Source: Pseudomonadota bacterium (GTDB lineage: Bacteria; Pseudomonadota; Alphaproteobacteria; UBA828). Taken from it: a stretch of DNA of 64,000 bases. The translations under genes and the position numbers were made by a program. Position 1 is the first letter of the stretch, and each line of letters starts with the position of its first letter. Below, in pieces: positions 1-9,242 of the stretch. The stretch is from NCBI GenBank assembly GCA_027624955.1, contig JAQBTG010000015.1, forward strand, positions 1 to 64,000. Direction: 5' to 3'. The notes under the pieces were generated by a model that worked only from the letters and a program-made list of their open reading frames with translations, did no database searches and had not been told where the DNA came from.

Positions 1-80
1 CGTCGGAAACCCGGCCGCTACCGCTCGCCCCGCTCAAATCCGGTGGCCGTCATGAATAATCCGGGCTAGCTTTCTACTGC

Positions 81-659
81 TTGCGTCTCGACGACGAAGT
101 CGAAGTTCTGCAAGCCGAGACCTATGACCAGGCAGCCGAAATAGCCGCCGGCACGGCGATGCTTGATCTGATTATCCTCGACCTCAACATGCCGGGAGGC
201 TCGGGCTTCGATGGCCTCGACGCGATGCGCAAAAGCTATCCCGATACGCCGATCGTGATGCTTTCGGGATCGATCCGCCGCCAGGACATGACGAACGCGC
301 TCGAGCATGGCGCAAACGGCTATTTACCCAAGACGCTCGGCGGTGATGCCATGCTGAACGCGCTGCGCCTCGTCATGTCGGGCGAGAAGTTCATCCCCTC
401 AGCGCTCTATGACGAAGCCGGCAGCGCCGCAAGTGGCGACGATGTGCCGCGCGACAGCCCGCTGCGCGGCCTCACGCCGCGCGAGACCGAAGTACTCGAA
501 CAGCTCATCGAAGGTAAATCGAACAAAGAAATCGCCACTGTCCTCAACCTTCAGGTGGTCACGGTGAAACTCCATATGAAGGGGATTTTGCGCAAACTCG
601 GCGCGGCCAACCGCACGCATGCGGTGAAGATTGTTCTCGACCTGAGGTCTGCTGCCTAG
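81..659 (+). CDS. LuxR/NarL-type response regulator, 5'-truncated receiver
   Basis: The C-terminal half is a clear LuxR-type helix-turn-helix (LTPRETEVLEQLIEGKSNKE followed by a conserved VKLHMKGILRKL stretch). The N-terminal half keeps the phospho-acceptor block (LIILDLNMPG) and the later Ser and Lys positions (MLSGS, LPK). What is missing is the start of the receiver: the first beta strand and the acidic pair that binds magnesium. The open frame begins only at position 60, just after a TAA, and the first usable start is the TTG at 81. No frame upstream encodes the missing part within the window. It is therefore a decayed or rearranged gene, or one whose 5' end was lost at an assembly join. 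Its last bases overlap the convergent gamma-glutamyltransferase gene. Family assignment is firm; function as a phospho-regulated protein is doubtful. Confidence 0.7.
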   Translation: MRLDDEVEVLQAETYDQAAEIAAGTAMLDLIILDLNMPGGSGFDGLDAMRKSYPDTPIVMLSGSIRRQDMTNALEHGANGYLPKTLGGDAMLNALRLVMSGEKFIPSALYDEAGSAASGDDVPRDSPLRGLTPRETEVLEQLIEGKSNKEIATVLNLQVVTVKLHMKGILRKLGAANRTHAVKIVLDLRSAA

Positions 660-2347
660 CGCCCGGCCGCCATCGCCGGGCGGCGCGGATCAGCAGCGCC
701 AGCCAGAGTGCGACGCTCAAGATCCTGATATATTAAGCACACCGCGCCGGAAAGCGGGCTCCATTCCGGCCACATCCGAACGTCATGCCCCCGCGCCGCC
801 AATTCAGTTTCCACTTGCGGAGCGATGCGCGCTTCCAAATTCAACCGCGCCGGATAGCAATCATGCGGGGCGAAGGAATTGGGAAAACTGTAGGTGGCAA
901 AGCGCGGCGCCTCTACGGCTGCTTGCGGGTTCATGCCGAAGAGCAAGATATTCATCAGCACCTGGAGCATCGCTTGGCATTGCACATCGCCGCCCGGCGT
1001 GCCGAATGGCATGACGAATTCGCCGGCGCGGATCGCCATAGCCGGATTGGGCGTGAGGCGCGGGCGCTTGCCGGGCGCGACGGCGGACGGGTGCGCCGGA
1101 TCGGCCCAGGATTGCGAGCCACGCGATGACGGGCAGAAACCGGTGCCGGGGATCACCGGCGTGTCGTAGGACACATCGCTCGGCGTGGCGGAGAATGCGT
1201 TGCCGTCTTTGTCGATGACGCAAATATATGAGGTATCGCGCGGTAGCGGCGGCTCATCGGCGCTGGCCGGACGGCTTTCCTCACGCGCCCGTCCGGCGTC
1301 GATGAGGGCGCGTCGCGCCGCTGCATAATCTGGCGACAGCAGACGCTCCAGTGGCACATCGACGAAGCGCGGATCGCCGTAATAACGCTCGCGGTCTTCG
1401 AAGGCGAGTTTCAGCGCCTCGCACAAATGGTGAATATAGGCCGGTGTATTGTGCCCCATGGTGTGCAACGCGTCTGTATTGAGCAGTGATAGTGTCTGCG
1501 CCAAGACCGGCCCCTGGCACCACGCGCCGCAGGTATAGATATCGCTATCGAGGAACCGCTGGCGCACCGGCGCTTCGACCGCGCTTCTGAATTCGCCCAG
1601 GTCGGTGGCCGATAGGAGGCCGCCATTTTCGCGATGGTAGCCGAGAATTTTTTGCGCGAGGTCGCCGCAGTAAAAGGCATCGCGCGCCGCCTCCAGGCCG
1701 GCTACACGTCCCTTCCCGGCCGCCGCCTGCTCTTCTTCCGCCATGTAGCTGAGGCTCGCCGCAAGATCGCGTTGAACGAACACGTCGCCGACCTTGGGCG
1801 GTGCGCCGCCGGGCAGATAAATTTCGGCGCTCGATGGCCAGCGCGCATAATCCGCCTCATGCTGGGCCAGAATATTGGCCATGAAAGGATACATCACAAA
1901 GCCCTGGGCGGCGAACTCAATGGCTTGAGCGGCGGCCTCGGCAAAGCTGATCGTGCCATGGCGCTGAAGCGCGCTGATCCAGGCGCAAGGTGCGGCGGGC
2001 ACCACGGTGCGCAATACTCCTTCGGGAATTTCTCCGCCATATTCACGTTGGAACAGATCAGGCGACATGGCTGCGGGCCACGGCCCGAGGCCACTGATGG
2101 TCTCGACCCTGCGTGACTCGGCGCGGTAGATCATGATTGGTGCCACGCCGGCAAAGTTTACATATTCGCTATGCACCACATTGAGAACGAGACCGCCGGC
2201 GACGCCGGCATCGACGGCATTTCCGCCCGCTTCCAATATTTTTAAGGCGGCCTGGGCGGCAAGGTAATGGCCGGCCACGGCCATATGACGACGCCCGCGC
2301 AGAAGCGGACGATAGCCGTCCATACTGGCGGGATCGATGGCGCTCAT
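656..2347 (-). CDS. Gamma-glutamyltransferase family (Ntn hydrolase)
   Basis: A full-length GGT-family protein of 563 residues. The early block LEAGGNAVDAGVA and the autocatalytic cleavage region DTSYICVIDKDGNAF are typical; Thr372 is the likely nucleophile exposed after self-cleavage. The glycine-rich motif near the C-terminus (MPFGTPGGD) is also present. No signal peptide is seen, so unlike the periplasmic GGT of enterobacteria this one is probably cytoplasmic, as are many GGT-like acylases and amidohydrolases. It is the last gene of a minus-strand run with two amidases, an oxidoreductase and ubiX, which suggests hydrolysis of an amide or gamma-glutamyl conjugate rather than glutathione salvage. 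The substrate is unknown. Confidence 0.88.
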   Translation of the reverse strand: MSAIDPASMDGYRPLLRGRRHMAVAGHYLAAQAALKILEAGGNAVDAGVAGGLVLNVVHSEYVNFAGVAPIMIYRAESRRVETISGLGPWPAAMSPDLFQREYGGEIPEGVLRTVVPAAPCAWISALQRHGTISFAEAAAQAIEFAAQGFVMYPFMANILAQHEADYARWPSSAEIYLPGGAPPKVGDVFVQRDLAASLSYMAEEEQAAAGKGRVAGLEAARDAFYCGDLAQKILGYHRENGGLLSATDLGEFRSAVEAPVRQRFLDSDIYTCGAWCQGPVLAQTLSLLNTDALHTMGHNTPAYIHHLCEALKLAFEDRERYYGDPRFVDVPLERLLSPDYAAARRALIDAGRAREESRPASADEPPLPRDTSYICVIDKDGNAFSATPSDVSYDTPVIPGTGFCPSSRGSQSWADPAHPSAVAPGKRPRLTPNPAMAIRAGEFVMPFGTPGGDVQCQAMLQVLMNILLFGMNPQAAVEAPRFATYSFPNSFAPHDCYPARLNLEARIAPQVETELAARGHDVRMWPEWSPLSGAVCLIYQDLERRTLAGAADPRRPAMAAGR

Positions 2348-2368
2348 CGCGTTTGCCGTCTGACGCTG

Positions 2369-3682
2369 CTACACCATCTCGGCGCCGAGTTCCTCGCCGA
2401 GCCATTGCGCAGCGCGGAGAGTCTCCAGATCGGCGCCGCGGCGGCCGATCACTTGTACGCCGACGGGCATGCCAGCTGGGCCTTTGAGCGCGGGTACGCT
2501 GATCGCCGGCACGCCGATCGTGGTCCATGGCAGGCAGAATTTGGGATTGCCGGTGTTGCTCAAATCCTTCGGCGCCTCGCCGGCCGTCACCGGCGCGATG
2601 GCGGCGTCGAAATCTCCGATCACGGCGGGAAACGCCATGCGCATTTTCTGTAGCGCGTCGATGCGGGAGAGGTATTTATCCGCGCTCAGTGAGTAGCCGC
2701 GCACGAACCATTCGCGCAGACCCGGTGAAATCAACTCGCTGGCGGTGCGCCAGCGCTCGCCAAGATTATACGCCGCATCGCGCGCCATAACATCCTGCGC
2801 GACATCGAAGATATCGTCATAAAGCGGCGGCATCTCGACAACCGGCGCGCCCAGGCGATCAGCCAAGTCTGTGAACAATTTCACACTCGAGGGCTCAAGG
2901 TCCGGCCACGCATAATCGCGCAACATGACAAAGCGCGGTTTGGCCACCGGCTGCCCACTCAGGCCGGCGGCAAGGCGGCTCGGCTTCACCCCTTGGCTGG
3001 CCGGGTCTTTTCCATCATCGCCCGAGAGCGCATCGATGATAAGCGCCAAATCGCGGGCTGAGCGGCCATAGACGCCGATATGATCGAGTATGTGTGAGAG
3101 CGCCATCATACCGCTGCGTGGCAAAAGGCCCCAGGTCGGCTTCATCGCCCAGGCGCCGCAGAACGACGCCGGACGCAACACCGAGCCCACGGTTTGACTG
3201 CCGAGCGCGAGCGGCACCATGCCACCGCCGACCGCCGCACCCGAGCCCATCGACGAGCCGCCCGGCGTGCGTTCTGGATCATGCGGGTTAACCGTCTCGC
3301 GCGGCGTGAGAAAGGCGCATTCGGTGGTCACGGTCTTGCCGATGATCACCGCGCCGGCCGCCATCAGACGCGTGACCGCCGTAGCGTCTTGCGTTGGCTG
3401 CCGTCCCTTATCGGTGTCGACGCCATTTTCGGTCGGCATATCGGCGGTGTCGATGATGTCCTTCAGGCCAACACCGGCGCCCGCGAGCGGACCCTTCAGC
3501 GCCGCCGCGTCGACAGCGCGGGCTTTGCTGCGGGCCAATTCCGGATCGATAAATCGCCATGCATGGACGCTGTCTTCACGCGCCGCGACACGGGACAAAG
3601 CCAACTCTGTCTCGGCAAGCGCAGTGCTCTCTCCTGCGGCAACGGCAGCGGCAATTTCAGCGGCACTTCGACAAGCAATCAA
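2369..3682 (-). CDS. Amidase signature family hydrolase (first of two)
   Basis: 437 residues of the amidase-signature family, which hydrolyses C-N amide bonds with a Ser-cisSer-Lys triad. The predicted triad is Lys74 (GVGLKDI), Ser143 (TPGGSSMGSG) and Ser167 (TVGSVLRPASFCG). The nucleophile loop reads TVGSVLR instead of the usual DTGGSIR, a mild departure that its neighbour lacks. The start is a TTG at 3682. It lies 43 bp downstream of a second, only distantly similar amidase and 21 bp upstream of the GGT gene, so it is most likely co-transcribed. Two different amidases side by side suggest successive cleavage of one compound or two related substrates. It is not GatA: there is no gatB or gatC nearby. 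Confidence 0.88.
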   Translation of the reverse strand: MIACRSAAEIAAAVAAGESTALAETELALSRVAAREDSVHAWRFIDPELARSKARAVDAAALKGPLAGAGVGLKDIIDTADMPTENGVDTDKGRQPTQDATAVTRLMAAGAVIIGKTVTTECAFLTPRETVNPHDPERTPGGSSMGSGAAVGGGMVPLALGSQTVGSVLRPASFCGAWAMKPTWGLLPRSGMMALSHILDHIGVYGRSARDLALIIDALSGDDGKDPASQGVKPSRLAAGLSGQPVAKPRFVMLRDYAWPDLEPSSVKLFTDLADRLGAPVVEMPPLYDDIFDVAQDVMARDAAYNLGERWRTASELISPGLREWFVRGYSLSADKYLSRIDALQKMRMAFPAVIGDFDAAIAPVTAGEAPKDLSNTGNPKFCLPWTTIGVPAISVPALKGPAGMPVGVQVIGRRGADLETLRAAQWLGEELGAEMV

Positions 3683-3724
3683 GGCAGTGTCCTTTGTTAT
3701 GGGTTAATCCTTCGGGGGTATGGG

Positions 3725-5125
3725 CTAAACATTCGGGTGGCGATCGTTCCACACCGTCGCGCGCTCGAAGGCGTGTCCGGCCCGCAGGAGAACTCCCTCG
3801 CCGAGATGCCGGCCGATTAGTTGAAAGCCAAGCGGCGTTCCCGCTTCTGTAAAGCCACAAGGCAAAGACAAGGTTGGGCTACCGCTATGGTCGAAGGGTG
3901 AGGTGAAACGGATCAGCCGCTCCAACGCGCCGGGCGCGCCCAACAATTCATCCATGCCGTCCAGGCGAGGCGTCGGCACGAGCATGGATGGCGCAGCGAT
4001 AAGATCAACGTCGTCGAATAATTTTGCCAACTGGCCACTGTAATTCCGACGATGGATGGTCGCGCGCGCGTAATCGGCACCGCTGAGAGCGACACCGGTT
4101 TCCAGCAAGCCGCCCATGACCGGGCCATATTCACTCGCCCGCGACGGATAGGTTTCGCTGTGCCCCAGCGCTGCCTCGGCGGAGCAGATCGGTATCCAGC
4201 TGTCGACGACGTCATCATGCGGCGGCATCGTCACCGCCTGAATCTGCGCACCTTCGCCGCGCAGAACATTGATCGCAGTGTTCAGCGCGTCGGTCACCGC
4301 AGCATCGACACCGCTGCTGTTAAATTGTTCGTCGACGCCAATTCTGAGCCCGCGCATGCCATCCGCCAGCGCAGCGAGATAGTCCGGCACCTCGGCGGTG
4401 AGAGACGTCGGGTCTTGCGCATCGACGCCAGCAAGTGCGCCCAGCATCGCCGCCGCATCGCCGACGCTGCGTGTCATGGGGCCGATATGATCGAGCGTTT
4501 CTGACAGCGGATAGACGCCATACCGGCTCACCCGCCCCCAGGTCGGCTTCAGCCCGACCACGCCGCAGGCGAGCGAAGGAAAGCGGATCGAGCCGCCGGT
4601 ATCGGTGCCAAGCGAGCCGAAACAGAGTCCGGCGGCGGTGGCAACGCCGGAGCCGCTCGACGAGACGCCGGGCCAATAATCGGCGTTCCACGGGTTCACT
4701 GGATCGGTGATATCCGGATGGTGTGCCGCATAGGCACCTTCGGTCAGTTCGAGCTTGCCGAGAATGACCGCGCCGGCGGCGCGCAGACGCGTCACCACGG
4801 TGGCATCGTGATCCGGCTTGCGGTCCTTGAGAATCGGCATGCCGGCACTGGTGCGCACGCCCGCAATGGCCATCAAATCCTTTACCGCAATTGGCACGCC
4901 ATGCATCGGCCCGCGCGTCTCGCCGCGCGCCAACTCGGCGTCGGCGTGTTTTGCCTCGGCCCGGGCCGTTTCTCCGAGAACCGTCACATAGGGGTGCAGG
5001 CTGGCGTTGAGCTTTTCAACGCGGGCCAGCATCGTTTCAGTCAGCTCGAGCGAAGAAATCTCGCCGCTGCTTATTTTCCGCCCGGCTTCGAGAAGAGTGA
5101 GATAATGCATTTCGTCCGACGCCAT
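3725..5125 (-). CDS. Amidase signature family hydrolase (second of two)
   Basis: 466 residues with a canonical amidase signature. The triad is predicted as Lys82 (PIAVKDL), Ser155 (WPGVSSSGSG) and Ser179 (GTDTGGSIRFPS). I chose the ATG at 5125 rather than the GTG nine bases upstream because AGGTGA sits five bases before it. The protein resembles the GatA/Asp-tRNA amidotransferase A-type amidases found singly in catabolic operons, not a GatCAB subunit. It follows the Gfo/Idh/MocA gene by about 45 bp and precedes the other amidase on the same strand. The substrate cannot be read from the sequence. Confidence 0.88.
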   Translation of the reverse strand: MASDEMHYLTLLEAGRKISSGEISSLELTETMLARVEKLNASLHPYVTVLGETARAEAKHADAELARGETRGPMHGVPIAVKDLMAIAGVRTSAGMPILKDRKPDHDATVVTRLRAAGAVILGKLELTEGAYAAHHPDITDPVNPWNADYWPGVSSSGSGVATAAGLCFGSLGTDTGGSIRFPSLACGVVGLKPTWGRVSRYGVYPLSETLDHIGPMTRSVGDAAAMLGALAGVDAQDPTSLTAEVPDYLAALADGMRGLRIGVDEQFNSSGVDAAVTDALNTAINVLRGEGAQIQAVTMPPHDDVVDSWIPICSAEAALGHSETYPSRASEYGPVMGGLLETGVALSGADYARATIHRRNYSGQLAKLFDDVDLIAAPSMLVPTPRLDGMDELLGAPGALERLIRFTSPFDHSGSPTLSLPCGFTEAGTPLGFQLIGRHLGEGVLLRAGHAFERATVWNDRHPNV

Positions 5126-5169
5126 GAATGTCACCTAATTTTTTTTGCTGTTGCTGCCAAATGCGCGAC

Positions 5170-6165
5170 TTACCAGCCGCGTGCTTGGCTGATCAATTGT
5201 ACATTGGCCAAACCATCTTCGGGCGTCAGTGGAAACGGCGCGCCGCTTGAAATGTGGCGCCCGAACGCCTCAACCTGAAGCTTATAGGTCGGGGTCGCGG
5301 GCAACTTGACCGTCCGCTCCTTACCATTCTTGAGGCCTGTGGTGAGCGATCCTTCAAGCCCGAGCAAACCATTTTCGACAATGACATAGCCATTCTCGGC
5401 GTAAAATTCGAGGCGCGCCTTGCCCGGCGCAAGACCGGTCGAGGCCGTCAGCGAACCGACCGAGCCATTCTTGAAGGATATCATCGCCGCCGTGTGATCG
5501 GGGGTGCTGTAGCCCCAGCTTGGGCTCGAACTATGCGCCGCCATCACCTTTTTAGCGTCACCAAGAAACCAGCGTAATTGGTCAATCAAATGTGTGCCGA
5601 TATCGCCATAAACCCAGGCGCCGACCTCTTTATCGCGCGAATGCCAGCCGCCGAGCTTGACCGGATAGGGATAGTAGAGATGGCAGCGACCATGTACCGG
5701 CTTGCCGTAGCGCCCGGCCATCCAATCTTTCTGGACCGCCTGGAGTTTGGGGTGATGGCGCGTGTTGTAGGCGATTTGCAATTTGCGGCCCGCCTTTTTG
5801 GCGGCAGCCATCATCGCCCGGCAGTCGGCCGGCGAGATCGCCATCGGCTTCTCGCACAGCACATGCTTGCCAGCGGCCAGCGCCGCCACGGCGTGCGCTT
5901 TGTGCATGTTGTTGGGCCCGCAAATCCACACCGCATCGATAGATTTGTCGGCGACGAAATCAGCCAGCTTGGAATAGCCGCCCTCAATGCCGTGGCGCGA
6001 ACAAAAATCTTCTGCTTTTTTCCGGGTTGAGGCTAGAACCGCGCGCAGCTCCGACCCCCTCGCCGCTTCAATCGCCGGCGAGAAAGTATGTTCGGCCCAG
6101 CCGCTTGAACCGATAATTCCCCAGCCTATTCTCTTGCTTTTAGCCTTGCTCGTTTTGTTCGCCAC
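5170..6165 (-). CDS. Gfo/Idh/MocA family NAD(P)-dependent oxidoreductase
   Basis: 331 residues. The N-terminal Rossmann fold starts with RIGWGIIGSSGWAEHTFSPA after a short lysine-rich leader, and the family hallmark CEKPMAIS, containing the conserved lysine, is present. The C-terminal alpha/beta domain contains GDIGTHLIDQLRWFLGD, with the conserved Asp and His used in catalysis by many members. Such enzymes oxidise or reduce sugars, cyclitols and other hydroxylated or imino compounds. It lies between ubiX and the two amidases, probably in one transcript. The exact substrate is unknown. Confidence 0.85.
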   Translation of the reverse strand: MANKTSKAKSKRIGWGIIGSSGWAEHTFSPAIEAARGSELRAVLASTRKKAEDFCSRHGIEGGYSKLADFVADKSIDAVWICGPNNMHKAHAVAALAAGKHVLCEKPMAISPADCRAMMAAAKKAGRKLQIAYNTRHHPKLQAVQKDWMAGRYGKPVHGRCHLYYPYPVKLGGWHSRDKEVGAWVYGDIGTHLIDQLRWFLGDAKKVMAAHSSSPSWGYSTPDHTAAMISFKNGSVGSLTASTGLAPGKARLEFYAENGYVIVENGLLGLEGSLTTGLKNGKERTVKLPATPTYKLQVEAFGRHISSGAPFPLTPEDGLANVQLISQARGW

Positions 6166-6204
6166 TTCCGTATTCCTCTCTAAATCGCTGAATAGTTTCC
6201 TAAA

Positions 6205-6792
6205 TTACTGCGCGCGCCGCATCGAGCCATCCCAGCGCCGTGAAAAATCTGCGGCAACCCCGAACTGGTCGAGGATGCGTGAAACGATGTGATCCACGAT
6301 GTCCTCGATGCTTTCGGGATGATTATAGAATGCCGGGTTGGGCGGCAGGATGCGCACCCCCATGCGGCTCAGGCGCAGCATGTTCTCCAAATGAATGTCG
6401 TTGAGCGGCGTCTCGCGCGGCACCAGCACTAGTGGCAAGCGTTCCTTGAGCATGACATCCGCCGCCCGGTGCACCAAATTTTCACCCATGCCGAGAGAAA
6501 TCGCCGCTAGGCTGTGCATCGAACAGGGTGCGATCACCATGCCCATGGTGCGGAACGAGCCCGAAGAAATCGCAGCCGCCATATCGCCGGAACCATAGAG
6601 CTGAGTCGCTCTGGCGCGAAGATCATCAAGCTTGAGCGCGGTCTCATGCTCGAGCGTCTGCTGGCCCCATTTGCTGACGACAAGGTGAGTCTCGACCCCG
6701 GCAGCAGCGAAGGCTTCGAGCGTGCGCACGCCCAAGACGGCCCCGCTGGCCCCGGTTATTCCGATCACGACCTTTTGCAAAATATCTCCCAT
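6205..6792 (-). CDS. ubiX: UbiX-family flavin prenyltransferase
   Basis: 195 residues with the UbiX/Pad1 opening VVIGITGASGAVLGVRTLEA, which binds flavin, and downstream blocks such as GMVIAPCSMHSLAAISLGMG and VLVPRETPLNDIHLENML. UbiX attaches a dimethylallyl group to FMN, giving the prenylated flavin used by UbiD-type decarboxylases. The start at 6792 gives the usual family length; an upstream start at 6864 would add an unconvincing leader. It is divergent from the DUF2461 and ubiD-like genes, the expected genomic partner of a UbiD enzyme. It also heads the minus-strand run oxidoreductase-amidase-amidase-GGT. Confidence 0.93.
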   Translation of the reverse strand: MGDILQKVVIGITGASGAVLGVRTLEAFAAAGVETHLVVSKWGQQTLEHETALKLDDLRARATQLYGSGDMAAAISSGSFRTMGMVIAPCSMHSLAAISLGMGENLVHRAADVMLKERLPLVLVPRETPLNDIHLENMLRLSRMGVRILPPNPAFYNHPESIEDIVDHIVSRILDQFGVAADFSRRWDGSMRRAQ

Positions 6793-6870
6793 GCGCGGTT
6801 GGATCAGGATAGAACTACAGCATACGCGGGCGGGCAAGCCCCGCCTCGGAAGTTGGGGAAGCAAGTCGTT

Positions 6871-7563
6871 ATGAGCGAAAATTTCCGCTTTGAGCCGTCG
6901 CTGTTCAAATATTTACGCGATTTGAAAAAGCACAATGAGCGGCCCTGGTTCAAGGCCAACAAGCCCCGCTATGAATCAGAGTTGCGCGGCCCGATGCTGC
7001 GCTTCATCGAGGAATTCGCGCCGCATTTGGAGAAAATCAGCGAGCATTTCCTGGCCGATGCGCGGCCTATCGGCGGCTCGCTCTTTCGCATTCACCGTGA
7101 CAAGCGCTTCGCCAAAGACAAAACGCCATATAAAACCCATGCTGGCGCGCATTTCCGCCATGTCCGCGCCAAGGATGCCCATACGCCGGGTTTTTACCTC
7201 CATATGGAGCCGGGCAATGTGTTCATGGGCGCCGGAATCTGGCACCCGGATAGCTCGACTCTTGGCAAAATTCGCGAAGCGATGGTGGCCGACCCGAAGC
7301 TTTGGAAGCGCCTGGCAAACGCCAAAGCGCTCAGCGCCGCCGGGTGCGAATTGGTCGGCGACAGCCTAAAACGCCCGCCGCGCGGCTACGATCCGGAGCA
7401 TCCGTTGATCGAGGATTTGAAACGCAAAGATTTCATCCTTGCCGTAACGACCACTGAGGAAGACGCGCTCACCTCTGATTTCATCGTGCGCTTCGCCAAA
7501 TTCTGCGAAACCACAGCGCCACTCAACGAATTCCTCACCCGCGCCCTCGATCTAGAATGGTAG
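6871..7563 (+). CDS. DUF2461 family protein (TIGR02453 type)
   Basis: 230 residues. Features recognised are the N-terminal FLRDLKKHNERPWFKANKPRY-like block, the central IGGSLFRIHRDKRFAKDKTP and the later GFYLHMEPGNVFMGAGIWHP. Together these mark the DUF2461 family, widespread in bacteria and of unknown biochemical role. I start it at the ATG at 6871, which matches the family N-terminus; the frame stays open further upstream but only through sequence opposite ubiX. It is the first gene on the plus strand facing ubiX and sits about 100 bp before the ubiD-like gene. No function is claimed. Confidence 0.85.
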   Translation: MSENFRFEPSLFKYLRDLKKHNERPWFKANKPRYESELRGPMLRFIEEFAPHLEKISEHFLADARPIGGSLFRIHRDKRFAKDKTPYKTHAGAHFRHVRAKDAHTPGFYLHMEPGNVFMGAGIWHPDSSTLGKIREAMVADPKLWKRLANAKALSAAGCELVGDSLKRPPRGYDPEHPLIEDLKRKDFILAVTTTEEDALTSDFIVRFAKFCETTAPLNEFLTRALDLEW

Positions 7564-7666
7564 ACCCGGCCAACAACCCGAGCCTTTACGCGCCCCCGGC
7601 CACATTGATAGTTTCCTTCGAGCAGCGCAAAGCGGCAAAGCAATCAATTTAAGAAGAGGCAACAGC

Positions 7667-9214
7667 GTGACGAAATCAGCGAACGGTGGAGAGACGGGGC
7701 GTATCGAAGCGCTCAAAAGCTTGCGGACAACACTCGATTGGCTCGGCGACGAAGTGCATACGATCAAAAACGAGGTCGATCCGGTGATCGAGATGACGGC
7801 CATCACCAAAGCGTTCGACGGCTCAAAGGCGCTGCTGGCAGAGAACATCAAGAACTACCCCAACGCGCGCATGTATTCCAACCTCTACGCCACGCCTGAG
7901 CGCACCGCCAAGCTGTTCGGTGTCGACGAGTATAAAGACATCAAGCACAAGATTCTGGATGCCTACCGCAACCCGATCGAAGCCAACTATGTCGAGAGTG
8001 ACGACGCGCCGGTACAGGAAACGGTTATTCTGGCGAGCGATATCGACCGCGTTACCGATATTCTGCCGATTGTCCTCCACACCCACGAGGATGGCGGGCG
8101 CATCTTCGGCTCAGGCTGCCACTTGATTGGAGCGCCGTGGGTGCCGGACGGCGGCAACACGATCTCGATGTACCGCATGGCGTTCCGCGACAATCAGCAA
8201 TACGCCTCTATCAACATGGTGCCGGGCGGCCAAGGCGACGTTGTGTGCCAGCGCCATCCGGGCAAGAAAATCCCCGTCACCGTCAATTGCAGCCCGCCCA
8301 TCGGCGCCGAGCTGATGGCGGTCGGCACGCTCAATCCGGTGATCTTTCCCGGCCAGACCGATAAGATCGGCATGGCCGGCGCGCTTCAGGGCTCGGCCAT
8401 CGACCTGGTCAAGGCCAAGACGGTGGACGCCTATGCCATCGCCCAATCGGAATGGGTGTTGGAGGGTTATGTGATCGAGGGCGAACGGGTGTGGGAAACT
8501 GACCAGGCCGAACAGCTCGGCCGCCAGGGCGAAGCGCCGCTGCATCCGGAATGGGCGCGCTATATGGGCCGCGCCTACCGCACGCCGCGCGCGTTCGAAC
8601 TCACTGCCATCACCCATCGCAGCAACAAGCCGCTCTACTACACCCCGCATTTCGGCGCCATCTGGTACACCATCCCGTTTGTCTGCGCCTCGATTTATGA
8701 GATGTGCGAGCGCATGGCGCCGGGCTTCGTGCAAGATGTCGCCGGGTTTACCGGCCTCACCACCTGGGGCGGCATCGTCGTTCAGGTCAAGAAGCAGAAG
8801 CGCAGCGACGAAGGCATGCAGCGCAATATCATGGGCGCCATCATGACCGTGCATCGCGGCCTGCGGCTTTGTGTGGTGGTCGATGAGGATATCGATATTT
8901 GGGAGCCCGAAGACGTGCTGTGGGCGATCGAATCGCGCGTCAGCCCGCGCCGCGATGTTGTGGTTTACAACGAATATGGCCGCGGTCAGGCGTTTCAGCC
9001 TTCGGAGCTGAAAACCGGGCAGATTTCGGTTGCCGATGGCGGCCTCGGCATCGATGCGACCGTGCCGATGGACCAAAAAAGCCAGTTCCAACGCGCGGTT
9101 TATCCGGTGGCGGGGATGGATTTCAGCCGCTGGTTCAGCGACCAGGAGATGACTGATTTACGCGCCCAGCAGGACCGTTACTTCAAATTTCTGGCGCGCA
9201 CCGGCCACGCCTGA
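7667..9214 (+). CDS. Divergent UbiD-family (prenyl-FMN) decarboxylase
   Basis: 515 residues. The family region RAFELTAITHRSNKPLYYTP and the preceding glutamates mark a UbiD-type (de)carboxylase, which uses prenylated FMN to add or remove CO2 on unsaturated or aromatic acids. The catalytic E-x4-E stretch is altered: GEAPLHPEWARYMG suggests Glu-x5-Glu, one residue longer than the usual EGPFGE. The cofactor-binding region (MYRMAFRDNQQYASINMVPG) is also unusual. The GTG start at 7667 follows AAGAGG. With ubiX next door the pairing is strong. Because the active-site loop deviates, the substrate is probably not 3-octaprenyl-4-hydroxybenzoate; a catabolic aromatic or heteroaromatic acid decarboxylase is more likely (inference). 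Confidence 0.87.
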   Translation: MTKSANGGETGRIEALKSLRTTLDWLGDEVHTIKNEVDPVIEMTAITKAFDGSKALLAENIKNYPNARMYSNLYATPERTAKLFGVDEYKDIKHKILDAYRNPIEANYVESDDAPVQETVILASDIDRVTDILPIVLHTHEDGGRIFGSGCHLIGAPWVPDGGNTISMYRMAFRDNQQYASINMVPGGQGDVVCQRHPGKKIPVTVNCSPPIGAELMAVGTLNPVIFPGQTDKIGMAGALQGSAIDLVKAKTVDAYAIAQSEWVLEGYVIEGERVWETDQAEQLGRQGEAPLHPEWARYMGRAYRTPRAFELTAITHRSNKPLYYTPHFGAIWYTIPFVCASIYEMCERMAPGFVQDVAGFTGLTTWGGIVVQVKKQKRSDEGMQRNIMGAIMTVHRGLRLCVVVDEDIDIWEPEDVLWAIESRVSPRRDVVVYNEYGRGQAFQPSELKTGQISVADGGLGIDATVPMDQKSQFQRAVYPVAGMDFSRWFSDQEMTDLRAQQDRYFKFLARTGHA

Positions 9215-9242
9215 CGCGCCAAACCCAGCAAAGGACGCGATC

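Noticed and set aside
8111-9091. 326-codon frame antisense to the ubiD-like gene
   Set aside because: Protein has no family pattern and mirrors codon composition of the plus-strand gene, which is clearly UbiD.
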